DNA of 64,000 bases. Origin: Ectorhizobium quercum. GTDB lineage: Bacteria; Pseudomonadota; Alphaproteobacteria; Rhizobiales; Rhizobiaceae. The stretch spans positions 397,737-461,736 of the forward strand of contig NZ_JANFPI010000005.1 of the NCBI RefSeq assembly GCF_026552795.1. The letters are read 5' to 3'. The notes under the pieces are model-generated. The model searched no databases and was not told the DNA's origin. It was given only the letters and a program-made list of their open reading frames with translations. The translations under genes and the position numbers were made by a program. Below, in pieces: positions 49,489 to 58,909 of the stretch. Every line of letters begins with the position of its first letter. Positions within the stretch are counted from its first letter, which is position 1.

Positions 49489-49928
49489 GGTGCGATCTCC
49501 CTGCGAATGTCGTCGATGATGGCCGGCGTGATTTCCTGGTTGGACAGGACGAGGTCTTCGGCCGGATAGAGCATGCGGATGGCCTTGAGCGCATCGAAGG
49601 GGCGCCCGGAGGAAACCATCGCGTCGATCCGCTTCAACTCGGCGAGAATCTCCTCGTTGCGGAAGCAGGACAGCAGCATCATGATCGACTTGCGGAACAG
49701 CGTCATCGACTGCTCCTTGCCTTCCGGATTGATGAGCATCATCTGGGCGATGAAATAAAGCTGGCGCAGCGGCGTCGTCGTGTCTTCCGGCTGAAGGAAG
49801 TGATTTTCCAGGAGGAAAGTCACGTCGTTGAGGAATTCCAGCGCGACCTTGCGGTCGACGCGCAGAACCGCGCCGTTGATGAAGATCTTTTCGCCGGACT
49901 TCAGCGAGATTCGGAGCGTACTTTTCAT
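49479..49928 (-). CDS. flbT: Flagellin synthesis repressor FlbT
   Basis: This 149-residue FlbT begins [45 protein letters not shown], typical of the family. In alphaproteobacteria FlbT binds the 5' region of flagellin mRNA and promotes its decay until the hook is complete. It is coupled to flaF (ATGA overlap at 49925-49928) and to flgD (ten-base overlap). The three flagellins at the right end are its likely targets. Confidence 0.95.
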   Translation of the reverse strand: MKSTLRISLKSGEKIFINGAVLRVDRKVALEFLNDVTFLLENHFLQPEDTTTPLRQLYFIAQMMLINPEGKEQSMTLFRKSIMMLLSCFRNEEILAELKRIDAMVSSGRPFDALKAIRMLYPAEDLVLSNQEITPAIIDDIRREIAPWR

Positions 49929-50272
49929 TTCAAGCCATCCCTGATGATGGTGGTTACGTCAATAATTCCCTGGTAGTTCGTCGATTCCCGCCGCCTGATG
50001 CGCTCGCATTCCTTCATGATCCAGATTGCGATGGAAATCAGGTTGGCGCGCAGTTCGACGCTCAACGCATTGTCCGGCTGCTTCAGGTCTTCGATGAAGC
50101 GAAGCCACACACGGCGCGTATAGAACAGGGCCTCGATGGATTCCCTCGAAAATCCGCCCCGGTCGCGGGCAGCGGCGAGAAGCTCGATCGACCGGTCAAG
50201 AACCTGACGTTCTCGCTCCTTGGCGTCGGCAACATCATCTGCCATGACTTCGGCGTAAGAAAACTGAAACAT
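49925..50272 (-). CDS. flaF: Flagellin biosynthesis regulator FlaF
   Basis: This 115-residue helical protein begins [40 protein letters not shown], matching FlaF. FlaF and FlbT act antagonistically on flagellin translation and secretion in Caulobacter and its relatives. It lies 55 bases after flgL and overlaps flbT. Confidence 0.93.
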   Translation of the reverse strand: MFQFSYAEVMADDVADAKERERQVLDRSIELLAAARDRGGFSRESIEALFYTRRVWLRFIEDLKQPDNALSVELRANLISIAIWIMKECERIRRRESTNYQGIIDVTTIIRDGLK

Positions 50273-50327
50273 CGTGTTTCCTTCATGTTTACGGCCAGTC
50301 TCCCATTCATCGGGAGAAGTTCACGTC

Positions 50328-51356
50328 TCAGAGAAAGTTCACCAGGCTGAGCTGCTGAATTTTCGCGGTAATCGTGTAGGATGTCTCCAGTTGCGTCATC
50401 AGGGCCGTCAGACGCACATTCGCCTCGTACTGGTCGACGCTGACGAGATTCGACAATTGCGTGTCGATGATCGTCTTCTGGGTTGCCAGGGTCTCGTTGG
50501 CATTCTCGATGCGGGACTGCGACAGGCCGAGCTGGCTCTGTGCCGCATTGATGCCCGAGACCGCGGCGCCGGAAATCTCGACCACATTGTATTTGACCTG
50601 CGCCAGCGCATCCGACTGCATGTTCTCGCGGGTGAGCTGCGAGCCTATGATAGCCGAAAGAACAAGGTTCTTGAACCCGTCTCCGTTCAGGCTGGCCGAG
50701 GTCTTGACCGTTTCCGTCATGCTGATGCGGCTCGACATGACCGTATCGGAGGCATTCGTCCAGCTCGACCAGTCGAAAGCGGCGGTATAATCGGCGATGA
50801 ACGCGTCCACGTCGTCGCCGGTCATGTCGCTGACGCTGCCAAGGCCGTTCGCCGCCAGATAGGTGTCGAGCGCGTCGCTGAAGTCCTGCTTGATATCGTC
50901 TATGAAACCCGTCGGCAGCGTCTGGGCATCCGTGTTGATGCCGGAGAAGACGAACTCACCGTTGACCGACGTCAGCGCGACGCCTGCGAAGTTCTCCAGT
51001 TCCGCGAGCGCCGTGTTGGCGGCGACGGTCGAGGACGTGCCGTCGCTGGCGCCGGTGACGCCGACGAACGTGTCGAGGATGGACTGGGCCGAGGCGGCCA
51101 TCTGCCCCATCGCCAGCTGCGACGTCTCCATGCGCTGTGCGGCCAGCGCATTGGAATCGACGATCGACTGAAGGCGGGCGCTTTCGCGATTGAAATTCAG
51201 GCTCTGCGAGGTCTTCACACCCAGTTCGAGACCGACATCGTAGTAGGTGCCGGTCACGGACTCGTTTTCCAGCTTCACGGCTTCCTTCTGGGCATGCGAC
51301 ACCACCAGCTGGATGGCATTGCTGACCGAAAGGGACGAAATGGTGGAAGTTTTCAT
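50328..51356 (-). CDS. flgL: Hook-filament junction protein FlgL
   Basis: This 342-residue flagellin-like junction protein has helical termini that pair as a coiled coil and a variable centre. The N-terminal TISSLSVSNAIQLVVSHAQKEAVKLENE and C-terminal QYEANVRLTALMTQLETSYTITAKIQQLSLVNFL fit the rhizobial FlgL. It follows flgK by three bases. It links FlgK to the filament. Confidence 0.9.
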   Translation of the reverse strand: MKTSTISSLSVSNAIQLVVSHAQKEAVKLENESVTGTYYDVGLELGVKTSQSLNFNRESARLQSIVDSNALAAQRMETSQLAMGQMAASAQSILDTFVGVTGASDGTSSTVAANTALAELENFAGVALTSVNGEFVFSGINTDAQTLPTGFIDDIKQDFSDALDTYLAANGLGSVSDMTGDDVDAFIADYTAAFDWSSWTNASDTVMSSRISMTETVKTSASLNGDGFKNLVLSAIIGSQLTRENMQSDALAQVKYNVVEISGAAVSGINAAQSQLGLSQSRIENANETLATQKTIIDTQLSNLVSVDQYEANVRLTALMTQLETSYTITAKIQQLSLVNFL

Positions 51357-51359
51357 GAT

Positions 51360-52802
51360 TTAACCCGTCGCTGCCATCAGCGCCTTCAGCATCTCGTCTA
51401 TGGTCGACAGAAGCTTGGAAGCAGCCTTGTAGGATTGTTCGATATCGAGGAGCAGAATGAGTTCCTCGTCCAGATTGACGCCCGTATTGTTCGAATAGGC
51501 TTCGGACGCCCGGACCAGCATAGCGCCGGTCGTTTCACTCGCGGTCGTGGCGCTGCTACGGAATTCCTCGATCCAGCCGACCGTATCCGTCGCGTAGTCC
51601 AGAAGCGTCACGTTCGTGCCGAGCTTCGCCGCGCCGTCGAAGTCGATCGGAGCATCGAAGGCGCTCAGATAATCGCGCAGCAGATCGGAGAAGCCGCTGG
51701 CATCGTCGTCGTTGACACTTTCGCCGGAGATGTTGCCGTCGCGCAGCGTGAAGGGAGAGCTTGCCGCCGTGCTGGAAACCGTGATCGAGGATGCCAGGCC
51801 CGTGATGATTTCCGCCGTATCGAAATCGACGGCGGCGCCGGTTTTCGTGGTGAACAGGCCGGCGATCCTGTCGCCCGACGCATCCGTTTCGGCAAAGAGG
51901 GAGATCAGGCCGCGGGCGGTTTCGTCCAGCTGGTCCTGAATGGTCGGCAGAACATTGTCGCGCAATTGCAGCAGCGCCTGGAGGCTGCCGCGGGCCGTCG
52001 TGCTGGCGCCGTCGCCGGCATCGACCTTGACGCCGTCGATATAGATGCCGTTGCCCTCGCCGCCGGCGGCGAAAGCCACCGAGGCGGAGAAACTCACATT
52101 GCGCGGCACCGTTTCGAACAGCGTGGTGCCGGCGCTGGTATAGAGCGCCATGTCGTTGCCGCTGCGCACGTAGGTCGAAACGCCGATGATCCCGGAGATC
52201 TGCTTGACGAGGGCCTCGCGCTTGTCGATGGCGCTGTTCGGGTCCTGGCCGGTCGCGGTCGCCTTGATGACGGCGTCGTTGGCGACCTTGAACTCGGCCA
52301 GCAGGCTGTTGAGCGTCGCCACCTGCGTGGCGATCTCGTTGTCGGCCTCGACGCGCAGGGACTGCACGCCGTCGGACATATTGTTGAGCGAGTTGGCGAC
52401 GTCCTGCGCCGCAGCCACCACCGACTGGGCCAGCGTGATGTCGCTCGGCGTCTCGGCATAGGTCGTCAGCGTGTCGCGGAACGTGGCCAGATAGGTCGAC
52501 GGCGAGAGCGAATAGCTGTCGCCGCCAAGCAGGGCGCTGATCTGGTCCATCGTCGAAACCAGTTCCTGCTGGGCGGAATCGACCGAGGTGGAGTTCAGGA
52601 CCTGTTTGAGGAGGGCGCTGTTCTGCGCCCTCTCCGTGGAGAGAATGACGGCGCCGCTGTAGATGTTGACGGATGTCGTCGCCGACCGCTTGTTATAGTC
52701 GGGATTGCTCGCATTCTGGATATTCGTGGAAACGACAGCGCTTTGGGCAGAAGTATTGTTGAAAATACTTTTTGTCGTATTGAGAGTCGATGCGAGTGAC
52801 AT
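51360..52802 (-). CDS. flgK: Hook-filament junction protein FlgK
   Basis: This 480-residue protein has the FlgK N-terminus (MSLASTLNTTKSIFNNTSAQSAVVSTNIQNASNPDYNKR) and a C-terminal SYKAASKLLSTIDEMLKALMAATG, as in the hook-associated family. It lies 23 bases after flgE. It bridges hook and filament with FlgL. Confidence 0.94.
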   Translation of the reverse strand: MSLASTLNTTKSIFNNTSAQSAVVSTNIQNASNPDYNKRSATTSVNIYSGAVILSTERAQNSALLKQVLNSTSVDSAQQELVSTMDQISALLGGDSYSLSPSTYLATFRDTLTTYAETPSDITLAQSVVAAAQDVANSLNNMSDGVQSLRVEADNEIATQVATLNSLLAEFKVANDAVIKATATGQDPNSAIDKREALVKQISGIIGVSTYVRSGNDMALYTSAGTTLFETVPRNVSFSASVAFAAGGEGNGIYIDGVKVDAGDGASTTARGSLQALLQLRDNVLPTIQDQLDETARGLISLFAETDASGDRIAGLFTTKTGAAVDFDTAEIITGLASSITVSSTAASSPFTLRDGNISGESVNDDDASGFSDLLRDYLSAFDAPIDFDGAAKLGTNVTLLDYATDTVGWIEEFRSSATTASETTGAMLVRASEAYSNNTGVNLDEELILLLDIEQSYKAASKLLSTIDEMLKALMAATG

Positions 52803-52825
52803 CCGTCAATCCTTAAAGCTTGGAA

Positions 52826-54088
52826 TTATCTCTTCAGGTTGATCAGAACGTCCAGAACGTCCGCACCGGTCTGGAACACCTTCGAGTTCGCGGTGTAGCT
52901 GCGCTGGGCCTCGATCATCTCCGTCAGTTCGTTGGCGAGATCGACGTTCGAGGTTTCGAGCGAGCTGGAAACGATGTTGCCGAAGCCGGGATCGCCGGCA
53001 AAGCCGAGGACCGCGGCGCCCGACGTGCTGGTGAGGCTGTAGACGTTGCCGGTTCCCATCGAGAGATTGTCCGGGCTGATCACCGTTGCGAGCGGAATCT
53101 GAGCAATCGGGAGCTGGGTTCCGTTCTCATAGACGGCATAGACGACGCCGGCCGAATCGACCGACAGCGCATCCAGAGAACTGGGCGCATTGCCGTTGTC
53201 CCTCGCCAGCTTGGAGAAGCTGTCTGCGTCGTATTGCGTCGTCTTCGACAGATCCAGCGAAATGCCGTCGATGTCGAGCGTCAGGTCCGTGCTGACGACC
53301 CCGTTGGTTTCAATCGAGGACAGCAGGTAGGTCGACGAATCGAAGTTCATCGTCGCCGTCGTGATGGCGGACGAGGCATAGGGGAAGCCCGTGGAACTCG
53401 TGGGATCCGCATCCGCCGCGTCGTAGACCGCCACTTCCCACGTGTTGTCGTCCGTCTTCGTGTAATAGACGTCGTAGGTTATTTCGGTACCGGCGTTGTT
53501 GTACGTGGTCAGCGAGCTTTTGAGCGTATAGACCGAATCCGCCGTATTGTCGGCTGCCGTGTCGTCCGCCGCCGCATCCACGACTTCGGCGCTCAGGTCC
53601 AGGTTGGTGTTACCCGTCGCACTGGTCGTGGCGACCGCGGTCAACTGATAAGCCTGCACCTTGACCGGCGAGAGATCCGAGAAGGTGTTGGCGATGCCGC
53701 CGACTTCGGTGCCGAGAACCGAGAAGCCGTTCGCGTTGACGAGATAGCCCTCCTCGTTGAGCGAAAAGGAGCCGACGCGGGTCAGGTAGGTGGCGCCCGC
53801 CGAGTTCTGCACCACGAAGAAACCGTCGCCGTTGATCGCAAGATCGGTATCGGAGGAGGTCGACGTCAGCGAACCCTGCTGGGAAACCGAGTTGACGACG
53901 GTGGTCGTCACGCCGCCCGAATTGTAGCTGCCGCTGCCGGATGGCAGCACGAAGGACGAAAACGCCGTCGAGACTTTCTTGTAGGCAGTGGTGTTCACGT
54001 TGGCGATATTGTCGCCGACCGTGCTCAGGCGGTTCGCCTGGGCATTCATGCCCGACACGGCAGTCTTCATCGTTCCGTAGATGCTCAT
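52826..54088 (-). CDS. flgE: Flagellar hook protein FlgE
   Basis: This 420-residue hook protein has the flagellar rod N-terminal motif MSIYGTMKTAVSGMNAQANRLSTVGDNIANVNTTAYKK and the C-terminal SNVDLANELTEMIEAQRSYTANSKVFQTGADVLDVLINLKR. Start at 54088 has GAGGG upstream; a nine-codon extension to 54115 is dropped. The gap of 424 bases back to rem likely contains its own promoter. The central region is rich in Thr/Ser/Ala, with many short repeats usual for this protein. Confidence 0.95.
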   Translation of the reverse strand: MSIYGTMKTAVSGMNAQANRLSTVGDNIANVNTTAYKKVSTAFSSFVLPSGSGSYNSGGVTTTVVNSVSQQGSLTSTSSDTDLAINGDGFFVVQNSAGATYLTRVGSFSLNEEGYLVNANGFSVLGTEVGGIANTFSDLSPVKVQAYQLTAVATTSATGNTNLDLSAEVVDAAADDTAADNTADSVYTLKSSLTTYNNAGTEITYDVYYTKTDDNTWEVAVYDAADADPTSSTGFPYASSAITTATMNFDSSTYLLSSIETNGVVSTDLTLDIDGISLDLSKTTQYDADSFSKLARDNGNAPSSLDALSVDSAGVVYAVYENGTQLPIAQIPLATVISPDNLSMGTGNVYSLTSTSGAAVLGFAGDPGFGNIVSSSLETSNVDLANELTEMIEAQRSYTANSKVFQTGADVLDVLINLKR

Positions 54089-54512
54089 CTGAGACCCTCG
54101 TTTCAGTCGTTGCATTCGAGACTATGCGGCGGGCCTTGCGTGAAGCTGGATGTGCTTCCGTTTTAGCCCCGCCCTTGTCCGCATTCCGATTTCCCGATTT
54201 CCGGCATGGCGCTCCGGCGACGATGCCGAAGATCGGAGTGAACCGCACGGCAAGCGATCTCGCGGACGCGCAAACCCGGACGGCTTGCCGGCGCACCATG
54301 AAGTCATTCTTTTATTTCGATTATTGTCGACTCTGCGTTCGTCTTCCCGGAGCTGGTCGACCCGACCGTCCGGCCCGTTTCGAAACGCATCGCCGGCCCT
54401 TGCCGGCTGCCCCGGAACCGTACCATTCACGGGGCCTTCAAGGAACATCCGCCACGGGTGGCGGATATCGGTCTCGGTCGCGCAGCCCTCTTCCAGAGGA
54501 CCGCCGCGTCGC
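54089..54512. other. Gene-free interval between rem and flgE
   Basis: This 424-base interval has no convincing gene. It holds a hairpin with arms ATCCGCCA/TGGCGGAT (54447-54466), 47 bases after the rem stop and without a T-run, which may end the rem transcript. The flgE promoter presumably lies in the remainder. No CtrA-type site is visible. Confidence 0.5.
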
Positions 54513-55184
54513 TCATTCCCAGTCGATACAGTAGCCGAGGAAGCGCTTGGAATCGACCGGGTCGAAACCCAGCTTCTTGCGCAGTTTCTTGCGCAGCTTG
54601 GAAATATGGCTCTCGACCACGTTCTCCTCGACTTCCTCGTCGAAGATGCCGTAGATCGCGTTGAAGATCTGCGTCTTGGACACGCGCCGGCCGCGGTTTG
54701 CGATCAAATATTCCAGAATGCGGCGCTCGCGGCGCGGCAGCGGGAAAACGTCGCCGTTGATTTCCGGATCGCGTCCATCGGAGAAGACCCGGATCGGACC
54801 GACTTCGGTGACGTTCGCGACGGCCTTCAGCCGGCGGCGGATCGCCGCGGCACGAGCCAGGATTTCCCGCGGGTGGACCGGCTTGCGGACGACATCGTCC
54901 ACGCCACAGTCGAACAGCGCCAGCGTCGCCTCCAGGGAGGGCTGGTCGCTGACCGCGATCACCGGGGCCTGCGACCGGTCGCGAATGGCCCGCGGCAGTT
55001 CCAGCGCCCGCTCGCCCTGGCCAATCAGAAAGGCCTCGACGGCAGCGATATCGGAATCTGCTGCCGTGTTGACCCATTCGCCAAATTCACCGGGATCAAA
55101 ACCTGTGGACGGAATTCCTTCGCGCCCAAAAAGAGATGTATAGCCGTCCTTAACGAGCTCGCGCTCATCAACCACTACGATCAT
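54513..55184 (-). CDS. rem: OmpR-type motility regulator Rem
   Basis: This 223-residue protein has an N-terminal receiver-like domain (1-115) and a C-terminal winged helix ([50 protein letters not shown]). It ends [11 protein letters not shown], as Rem does. In Sinorhizobium and Agrobacterium, Rem activates late flagellar genes in growing cells. The receiver starts [14 protein letters not shown] and keeps the lysine in VRKPVHP, but the usual paired acidic residues are incomplete, so activity without phosphorylation is likely. The position between fliK/transglycosylase and flgE is as in Sinorhizobium. Two perfect CtrA-type sites lie upstream. Confidence 0.9.
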   Translation of the reverse strand: MIVVVDERELVKDGYTSLFGREGIPSTGFDPGEFGEWVNTAADSDIAAVEAFLIGQGERALELPRAIRDRSQAPVIAVSDQPSLEATLALFDCGVDDVVRKPVHPREILARAAAIRRRLKAVANVTEVGPIRVFSDGRDPEINGDVFPLPRRERRILEYLIANRGRRVSKTQIFNAIYGIFDEEVEENVVESHISKLRKKLRKKLGFDPVDSKRFLGYCIDWE

Positions 55185-55276
55185 TCGTCCGCCTCCGAAT
55201 CAGTGTGGTGTTTTCGATGTACTATGGGTACGAATCGGACGAATCTGGAACAACTGGAGGAACTTACTGGGAGAAA

Positions 55277-55291
55277 TTAATAATTGATTAA
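55277..55291. promoter_or_regulatory. Perfect CtrA-type site upstream of rem (proximal)
   Basis: TTAATAATTGATTAA is TTAA-N7-TTAA, 93 bases upstream of the rem ATG. It is immediately followed by CCAT, so the second half also forms TTAACCAT. Binding is inferred from the consensus. Confidence 0.65.
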
Positions 55292-55362
55292 CCATAATGC
55301 CATGATTTGGCCTAGATGTAGTAGGCCTTAAGGCGGAATAGCACTATTTTCGCGTGGAAAAG

Positions 55363-55377
55363 TTAACGGTTTTTTAA
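55363..55377. promoter_or_regulatory. Perfect CtrA-type site upstream of rem (distal)
   Basis: TTAACGGTTTTTTAA is a second exact TTAA-N7-TTAA, 179 bases upstream of the rem ATG and 86 bases from the proximal site. That is close to eight helical turns, so both sites would face the same side of the DNA. Confidence 0.6.
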
Positions 55378-55467
55378 CAAGAGTCTTGCAGTCACAAAAT
55401 GCACGAAATGTTGCCTTATTTCGCCGAACACCGCATTGCGTGCGAATCAATAGATTAAAGGTTGCAT

Positions 55468-56040
55468 TCAGCTACAGAAGCGTGAAGCTTCCGGCGTCCA
55501 TTTTCCATAGCCCGTCGCGACCAGATTGCTGATGACGCGGCAGACATAGCGTTTCTGGGCAGGGTCGTTATTGGGACCGGCATGGTATCTGGCCACGGCC
55601 ATCGTCCAGGTCTCATGCCTGTCGTGGAGCGATTTCAGGAAGCGTGCCGCATATTCCACATTCCGTCCCGGATCGAACATCTCCTGAACGGACGCGAATT
55701 CTGCGCCATGATAGTAATGGTTGATCTGCATGCAGCCGATATCGATCAGCCGGGCGCCGCCATTGCGGGCCTGGTTGAAGCGTGTCAGCGCCTCCGCCGG
55801 AGATTTCGCGAAATAGGCCTTGCCCTCGACGTTGAGCGCGAGCGGGCTCAGCGATCCCTTGCGGCCCGTCTCCGTCAGACCGACCGAGTACAGGATGCCT
55901 TCGGGAATGCCATATTTGCGGGCGGCGGCCTCGATCTGCCGCTCGCACGAGCCGCCGGCAGCCCAAGCCTCAGATGTAAACGTGGCTAGGGCGAGGAGCG
56001 CCAGCGCCACGCGCAGGGGCGAGGTTCTGTTCACTGTCAT
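55468..56040 (-). CDS. Exported lytic transglycosylase in the flagellar cluster
   Basis: This 190-residue protein has a signal peptide (MTVNRTSPLRVALALLALATFTSEAWA). Its SLT-type domain has the catalytic glutamate in SVGLTETGRKGSLSPLALNVEG and the conserved IDIGCMQINHYYH and VARYHAGPNN. It cuts peptidoglycan in the periplasm. The start at 56040 overlaps fliK by 71 bases, since the true signal peptide begins inside fliK's 3' end in another frame. Placed next to rod-binding FlgJ and motor genes, it probably opens the wall for the rod or motor. Confidence 0.85.
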   Translation of the reverse strand: MTVNRTSPLRVALALLALATFTSEAWAAGGSCERQIEAAARKYGIPEGILYSVGLTETGRKGSLSPLALNVEGKAYFAKSPAEALTRFNQARNGGARLIDIGCMQINHYYHGAEFASVQEMFDPGRNVEYAARFLKSLHDRHETWTMAVARYHAGPNNDPAQKRYVCRVISNLVATGYGKWTPEASRFCS

Positions 56041-57655
56041 CGCTGCGTCCTGCTGCGACACCCGACTGGCCATCAGAGCCGTCCTGGCGCCCGTTCTGCG
56101 GTGCGCCCCGGTCGCCGTTGCGGCCGCCTTCACCGGCTGCCTGCTGCATGTTCTGCTGTTGCTGCTGTGCGAAACGGCTCGAAGCATCGCCACCGTCCTG
56201 GGAAGACGAGGCGCCCGACGCCATGCTGACCGTCACCTGATCGACGCTGAAGCCCTGCGACCGCAAGGCGTCGAGCATCGCCGAGGAATCCTCCCGCATT
56301 TCCCGATACGCCGCCGCCGTATGCACGGTCAGATGCACGTTGAGTTCGTCGCCCGAAAGGCGCAGCACCGCGGTCACGGTGCCGAGCGCGTGCGGATTGA
56401 GCTCCAGCTTCAACGTGTTGACGACCTGCCCGGTGCTGGATTGCTGGGCGGCGTTGGCAAGGCGTGCCGACGGGTGCATGGCACTGACCCATTCGTCGTT
56501 TCCGGCCAGAGCCGCCGTGAGGGTCGAGGAATTCGACGGTGCGTTGAAGCCGAGATAACGGCGCGTCTCGAGCACATTGACGGTTTCCGCCTGGCCGCTC
56601 GCCGGCGAGCGTGCCTCCACGTCGATCTGGCCGCTGGCCGTGCTGGCGATCTTCAGGTCGACGGATTGCCCCCGCCCTTCGCCGCGCGTCAGACGGAAGA
56701 GGCGATCGGACTGGCCATCCGTCGCCAGCGCCTCGCCCTCACCATTGGCGGTGCCGATGTCCACCCCGGCATCCTGCGTTTCCGCAGACATCCTGCCGGT
56801 ATTGCCGATCTTTTCCGGCTCGCGCATGCCGTTGCCGGCATCCTGCTTCCGCTCGACGCGGTCGGTCACGTTGCCGCCGGCGGCCAGAAGGCCCAGAACA
56901 TTGGTCAGCGTTTCGGCATCCGCCTTCGGCCCGGCATCGACCGTGGCGGCATCCCCGGTATCCGCCGTGTCCTTCGCATCCGGGGCGTCCGTATCGGGGG
57001 CGGTATCGGCCTTTGCCGCGCCGCTCTTCGGCGTGTCCACCTTTATCCGGTCGGCGATCTGCGTTGCGGTCCGGCGGTCCACCGTGAAGCCGCTATCGCC
57101 ACCTGCCTTTGAAAAATCGGCACCCTTGATCCTGACCTTGTGGTCGGTCTTGTCGACCGTCTGCGTCTCCCCCGCCCCGGGCTTCCGCCCGGCATCGCGT
57201 TCACTCGCCGGCACGGCCTCGCCTTCGACGGGCTCGGGCAGAATGCGCTCCGTCAGCCCCTCGTCCGGCACCTGAACCTCCAGCTCCATTTCCGGTGCCT
57301 GAACGGTCTTGTCCGGCTGCTGTGGAACGTTCCTTGTGAACGTCGCATCGACCGCCGTCTGCAATTCGGCCTTGAGGCTCGCAAACGAGGATGGCCCGGC
57401 TGCCGCCGGAGCGATCTTCACGTTCGCCTTCGCGGCGTCAGCGCTGTCCGCATCCGTCTCGGCCTGTTCCGTTTCGGTGGAAACGGCGCCGCGGCCTGCT
57501 CCCTTGCCGCCGCGCTCATCCGTGTTCAACCCCTTGAGTTCACGCGAAAAACTGCCCTTCTCGGCAGTATCGCCTCCCTTGACGGCCTTACCGGATTTGG
57601 CGAAAGCCGCGGGCTCCGGCGCGGGCTTCACCAGCAGACTGAGTGCATCCATCAT
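55970..57655 (-). CDS. fliK: Flagellar hook-length control protein FliK (MotD)
   Basis: This 561-residue protein has a low-complexity, Asp/Ala/Gly-rich N-terminal part (1-380) and a FliK C-terminal domain (about 390-500: VVNTLKLELNPHALGTVTAVLRLSGDELNVHLTVHTAAAYREMREDSSAMLDALRSQG). A Gln-rich tail follows. In Sinorhizobium it was first called MotD. The ATG overlaps the motC stop as ATGA. It measures hook length and switches export from hook to filament proteins. Confidence 0.92.
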   Translation of the reverse strand: MMDALSLLVKPAPEPAAFAKSGKAVKGGDTAEKGSFSRELKGLNTDERGGKGAGRGAVSTETEQAETDADSADAAKANVKIAPAAAGPSSFASLKAELQTAVDATFTRNVPQQPDKTVQAPEMELEVQVPDEGLTERILPEPVEGEAVPASERDAGRKPGAGETQTVDKTDHKVRIKGADFSKAGGDSGFTVDRRTATQIADRIKVDTPKSGAAKADTAPDTDAPDAKDTADTGDAATVDAGPKADAETLTNVLGLLAAGGNVTDRVERKQDAGNGMREPEKIGNTGRMSAETQDAGVDIGTANGEGEALATDGQSDRLFRLTRGEGRGQSVDLKIASTASGQIDVEARSPASGQAETVNVLETRRYLGFNAPSNSSTLTAALAGNDEWVSAMHPSARLANAAQQSSTGQVVNTLKLELNPHALGTVTAVLRLSGDELNVHLTVHTAAAYREMREDSSAMLDALRSQGFSVDQVTVSMASGASSSQDGGDASSRFAQQQQQNMQQAAGEGGRNGDRGAPQNGRQDGSDGQSGVAAGRSDDSEQNLAPARGAGAPRPSHVYI

Positions 57656-58905
57656 CTCGACATGCCTTTCTGCTTCAGGAGCGCGTCGATCGCATCGAGT
57701 TGCGAGCGACCGCGCTCGACGAAGGACTGGTATGCATCGTCCGCTTGCGGATCGGATGCGCCGCCGGCCGGTGTCTGCCCGGGGGCCGCGACCGGATCGT
57801 CCTTCACCTGTTCATCGACCGTATTGCCCTGCCCCACTTGCGTGTGGCTTGCAGGGACGGCCGGTGTCTGCATAATCTGTTCCGCGACCGCCCTTGCCGC
57901 GTCCCTGAGCGCCCTGTCGCGCTCGGAAAGCTGGTCGTCGGGAATATCGTCGATCGCCTTCACAGCACTCGCCACATCGCCGCTCGGAATCGCCGCGACA
58001 TTGCCGTAGAGACTGCCCAGGACCTCGCGTCCGTCATCCGGCGCCGCAGAGGCCCGCGCCTCCGCTTCGGCCGCGGCATGGCGGGCGAGATCGCTCCTGC
58101 CGGCCAGCGTGGCGCGACGCGCGATGCGCAGATAGATTTCGCGGGCGCGCGCGGCGTCCATCATTTCGAGCGTCGCGGCGATATCGTCGTGTGTGACCGC
58201 GCCGTCATTCGCCACCACGAGCTGGACGAACAGGTCCGCGAACTGGCTGGCATAGGGCGAGTGCAGAAAGCGGCGCACATACCGGTTGGCCATCGCCAGC
58301 GCGCGCGGCACGAGATTGCTCTCGACCGAAATCGCCAGCGAGCGTCGCAACGCCGCCTCCTCGATGATGGTCCCGGGGGCCGTGAGCCGCGCCTGATCGA
58401 AGAAGGAGAGCGCCTCGTTCACGTTCGAACCGAGAAGGATGTTGCCGGCGACAAGCGCCAGATAGGCGCCGATCCTCGTGTCGCGATATTCCGGCACCAT
58501 GTCGATCAGGCTGCGGGCGACCAGCGCGCCCTGTCCGTCGAAATACTTGCGCAGGGCGTCGATCACGCGGCTGTCGAAATTGCCCTCGATATCGCGCGCC
58601 ACCAGATATTCGAGCGTCGCCGGATTGCCGCCGCTCATCGCATAGACCAGGGCGGCATCGACATTGCGCGGGTCGTCGAAGACCGAGACGGGAGCGGCAC
58701 GCAGGCGCTCGTCCATCGTTTCCAGAATGAACCGCTGCATCTCGCCGGCGGAGTGGTCTCCCTGGGCAACCGAATCCTGCACGAACTGCAACGACCGCAC
58801 GACCTTGTAGGGGGCGAGTTCGTCCTCGGCGGCGGCGTTTCCGCACAGAAGCGCACCGATCAGCAGGCAGGAAGGGAACCGGAACCGCTGGCTGTGTCTC
58901 GTCAT
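57652..58905 (-). CDS. motC: Periplasmic motor protein MotC
   Basis: This 417-residue exported protein has a signal peptide (MTRHSQRFRFPSCLLIGALLCGNAAA) followed by ELAPYKVVRSLQFVQDSVAQGDHSAGEMQRFILETMDERLRAAP, typical of rhizobial MotC. MotC binds the MotB periplasmic domain and helps set motor speed. The start at 58905 lies four bases after the motB stop; an in-frame extension to 59058 lies inside motB. The C-terminal end is charged and Pro/Asp-rich. Confidence 0.92.
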   Translation of the reverse strand: MTRHSQRFRFPSCLLIGALLCGNAAAEDELAPYKVVRSLQFVQDSVAQGDHSAGEMQRFILETMDERLRAAPVSVFDDPRNVDAALVYAMSGGNPATLEYLVARDIEGNFDSRVIDALRKYFDGQGALVARSLIDMVPEYRDTRIGAYLALVAGNILLGSNVNEALSFFDQARLTAPGTIIEEAALRRSLAISVESNLVPRALAMANRYVRRFLHSPYASQFADLFVQLVVANDGAVTHDDIAATLEMMDAARAREIYLRIARRATLAGRSDLARHAAAEAEARASAAPDDGREVLGSLYGNVAAIPSGDVASAVKAIDDIPDDQLSERDRALRDAARAVAEQIMQTPAVPASHTQVGQGNTVDEQVKDDPVAAPGQTPAGGASDPQADDAYQSFVERGRSQLDAIDALLKQKGMSR

Positions 58906-58909
58906 GGGC

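Noticed and set aside
50274..52799. An 841-codon open frame opposite flgL and flgK
   Set aside because: It is antisense to two hook-filament junction genes with clear family ends. The composition is typical of a shadow frame.
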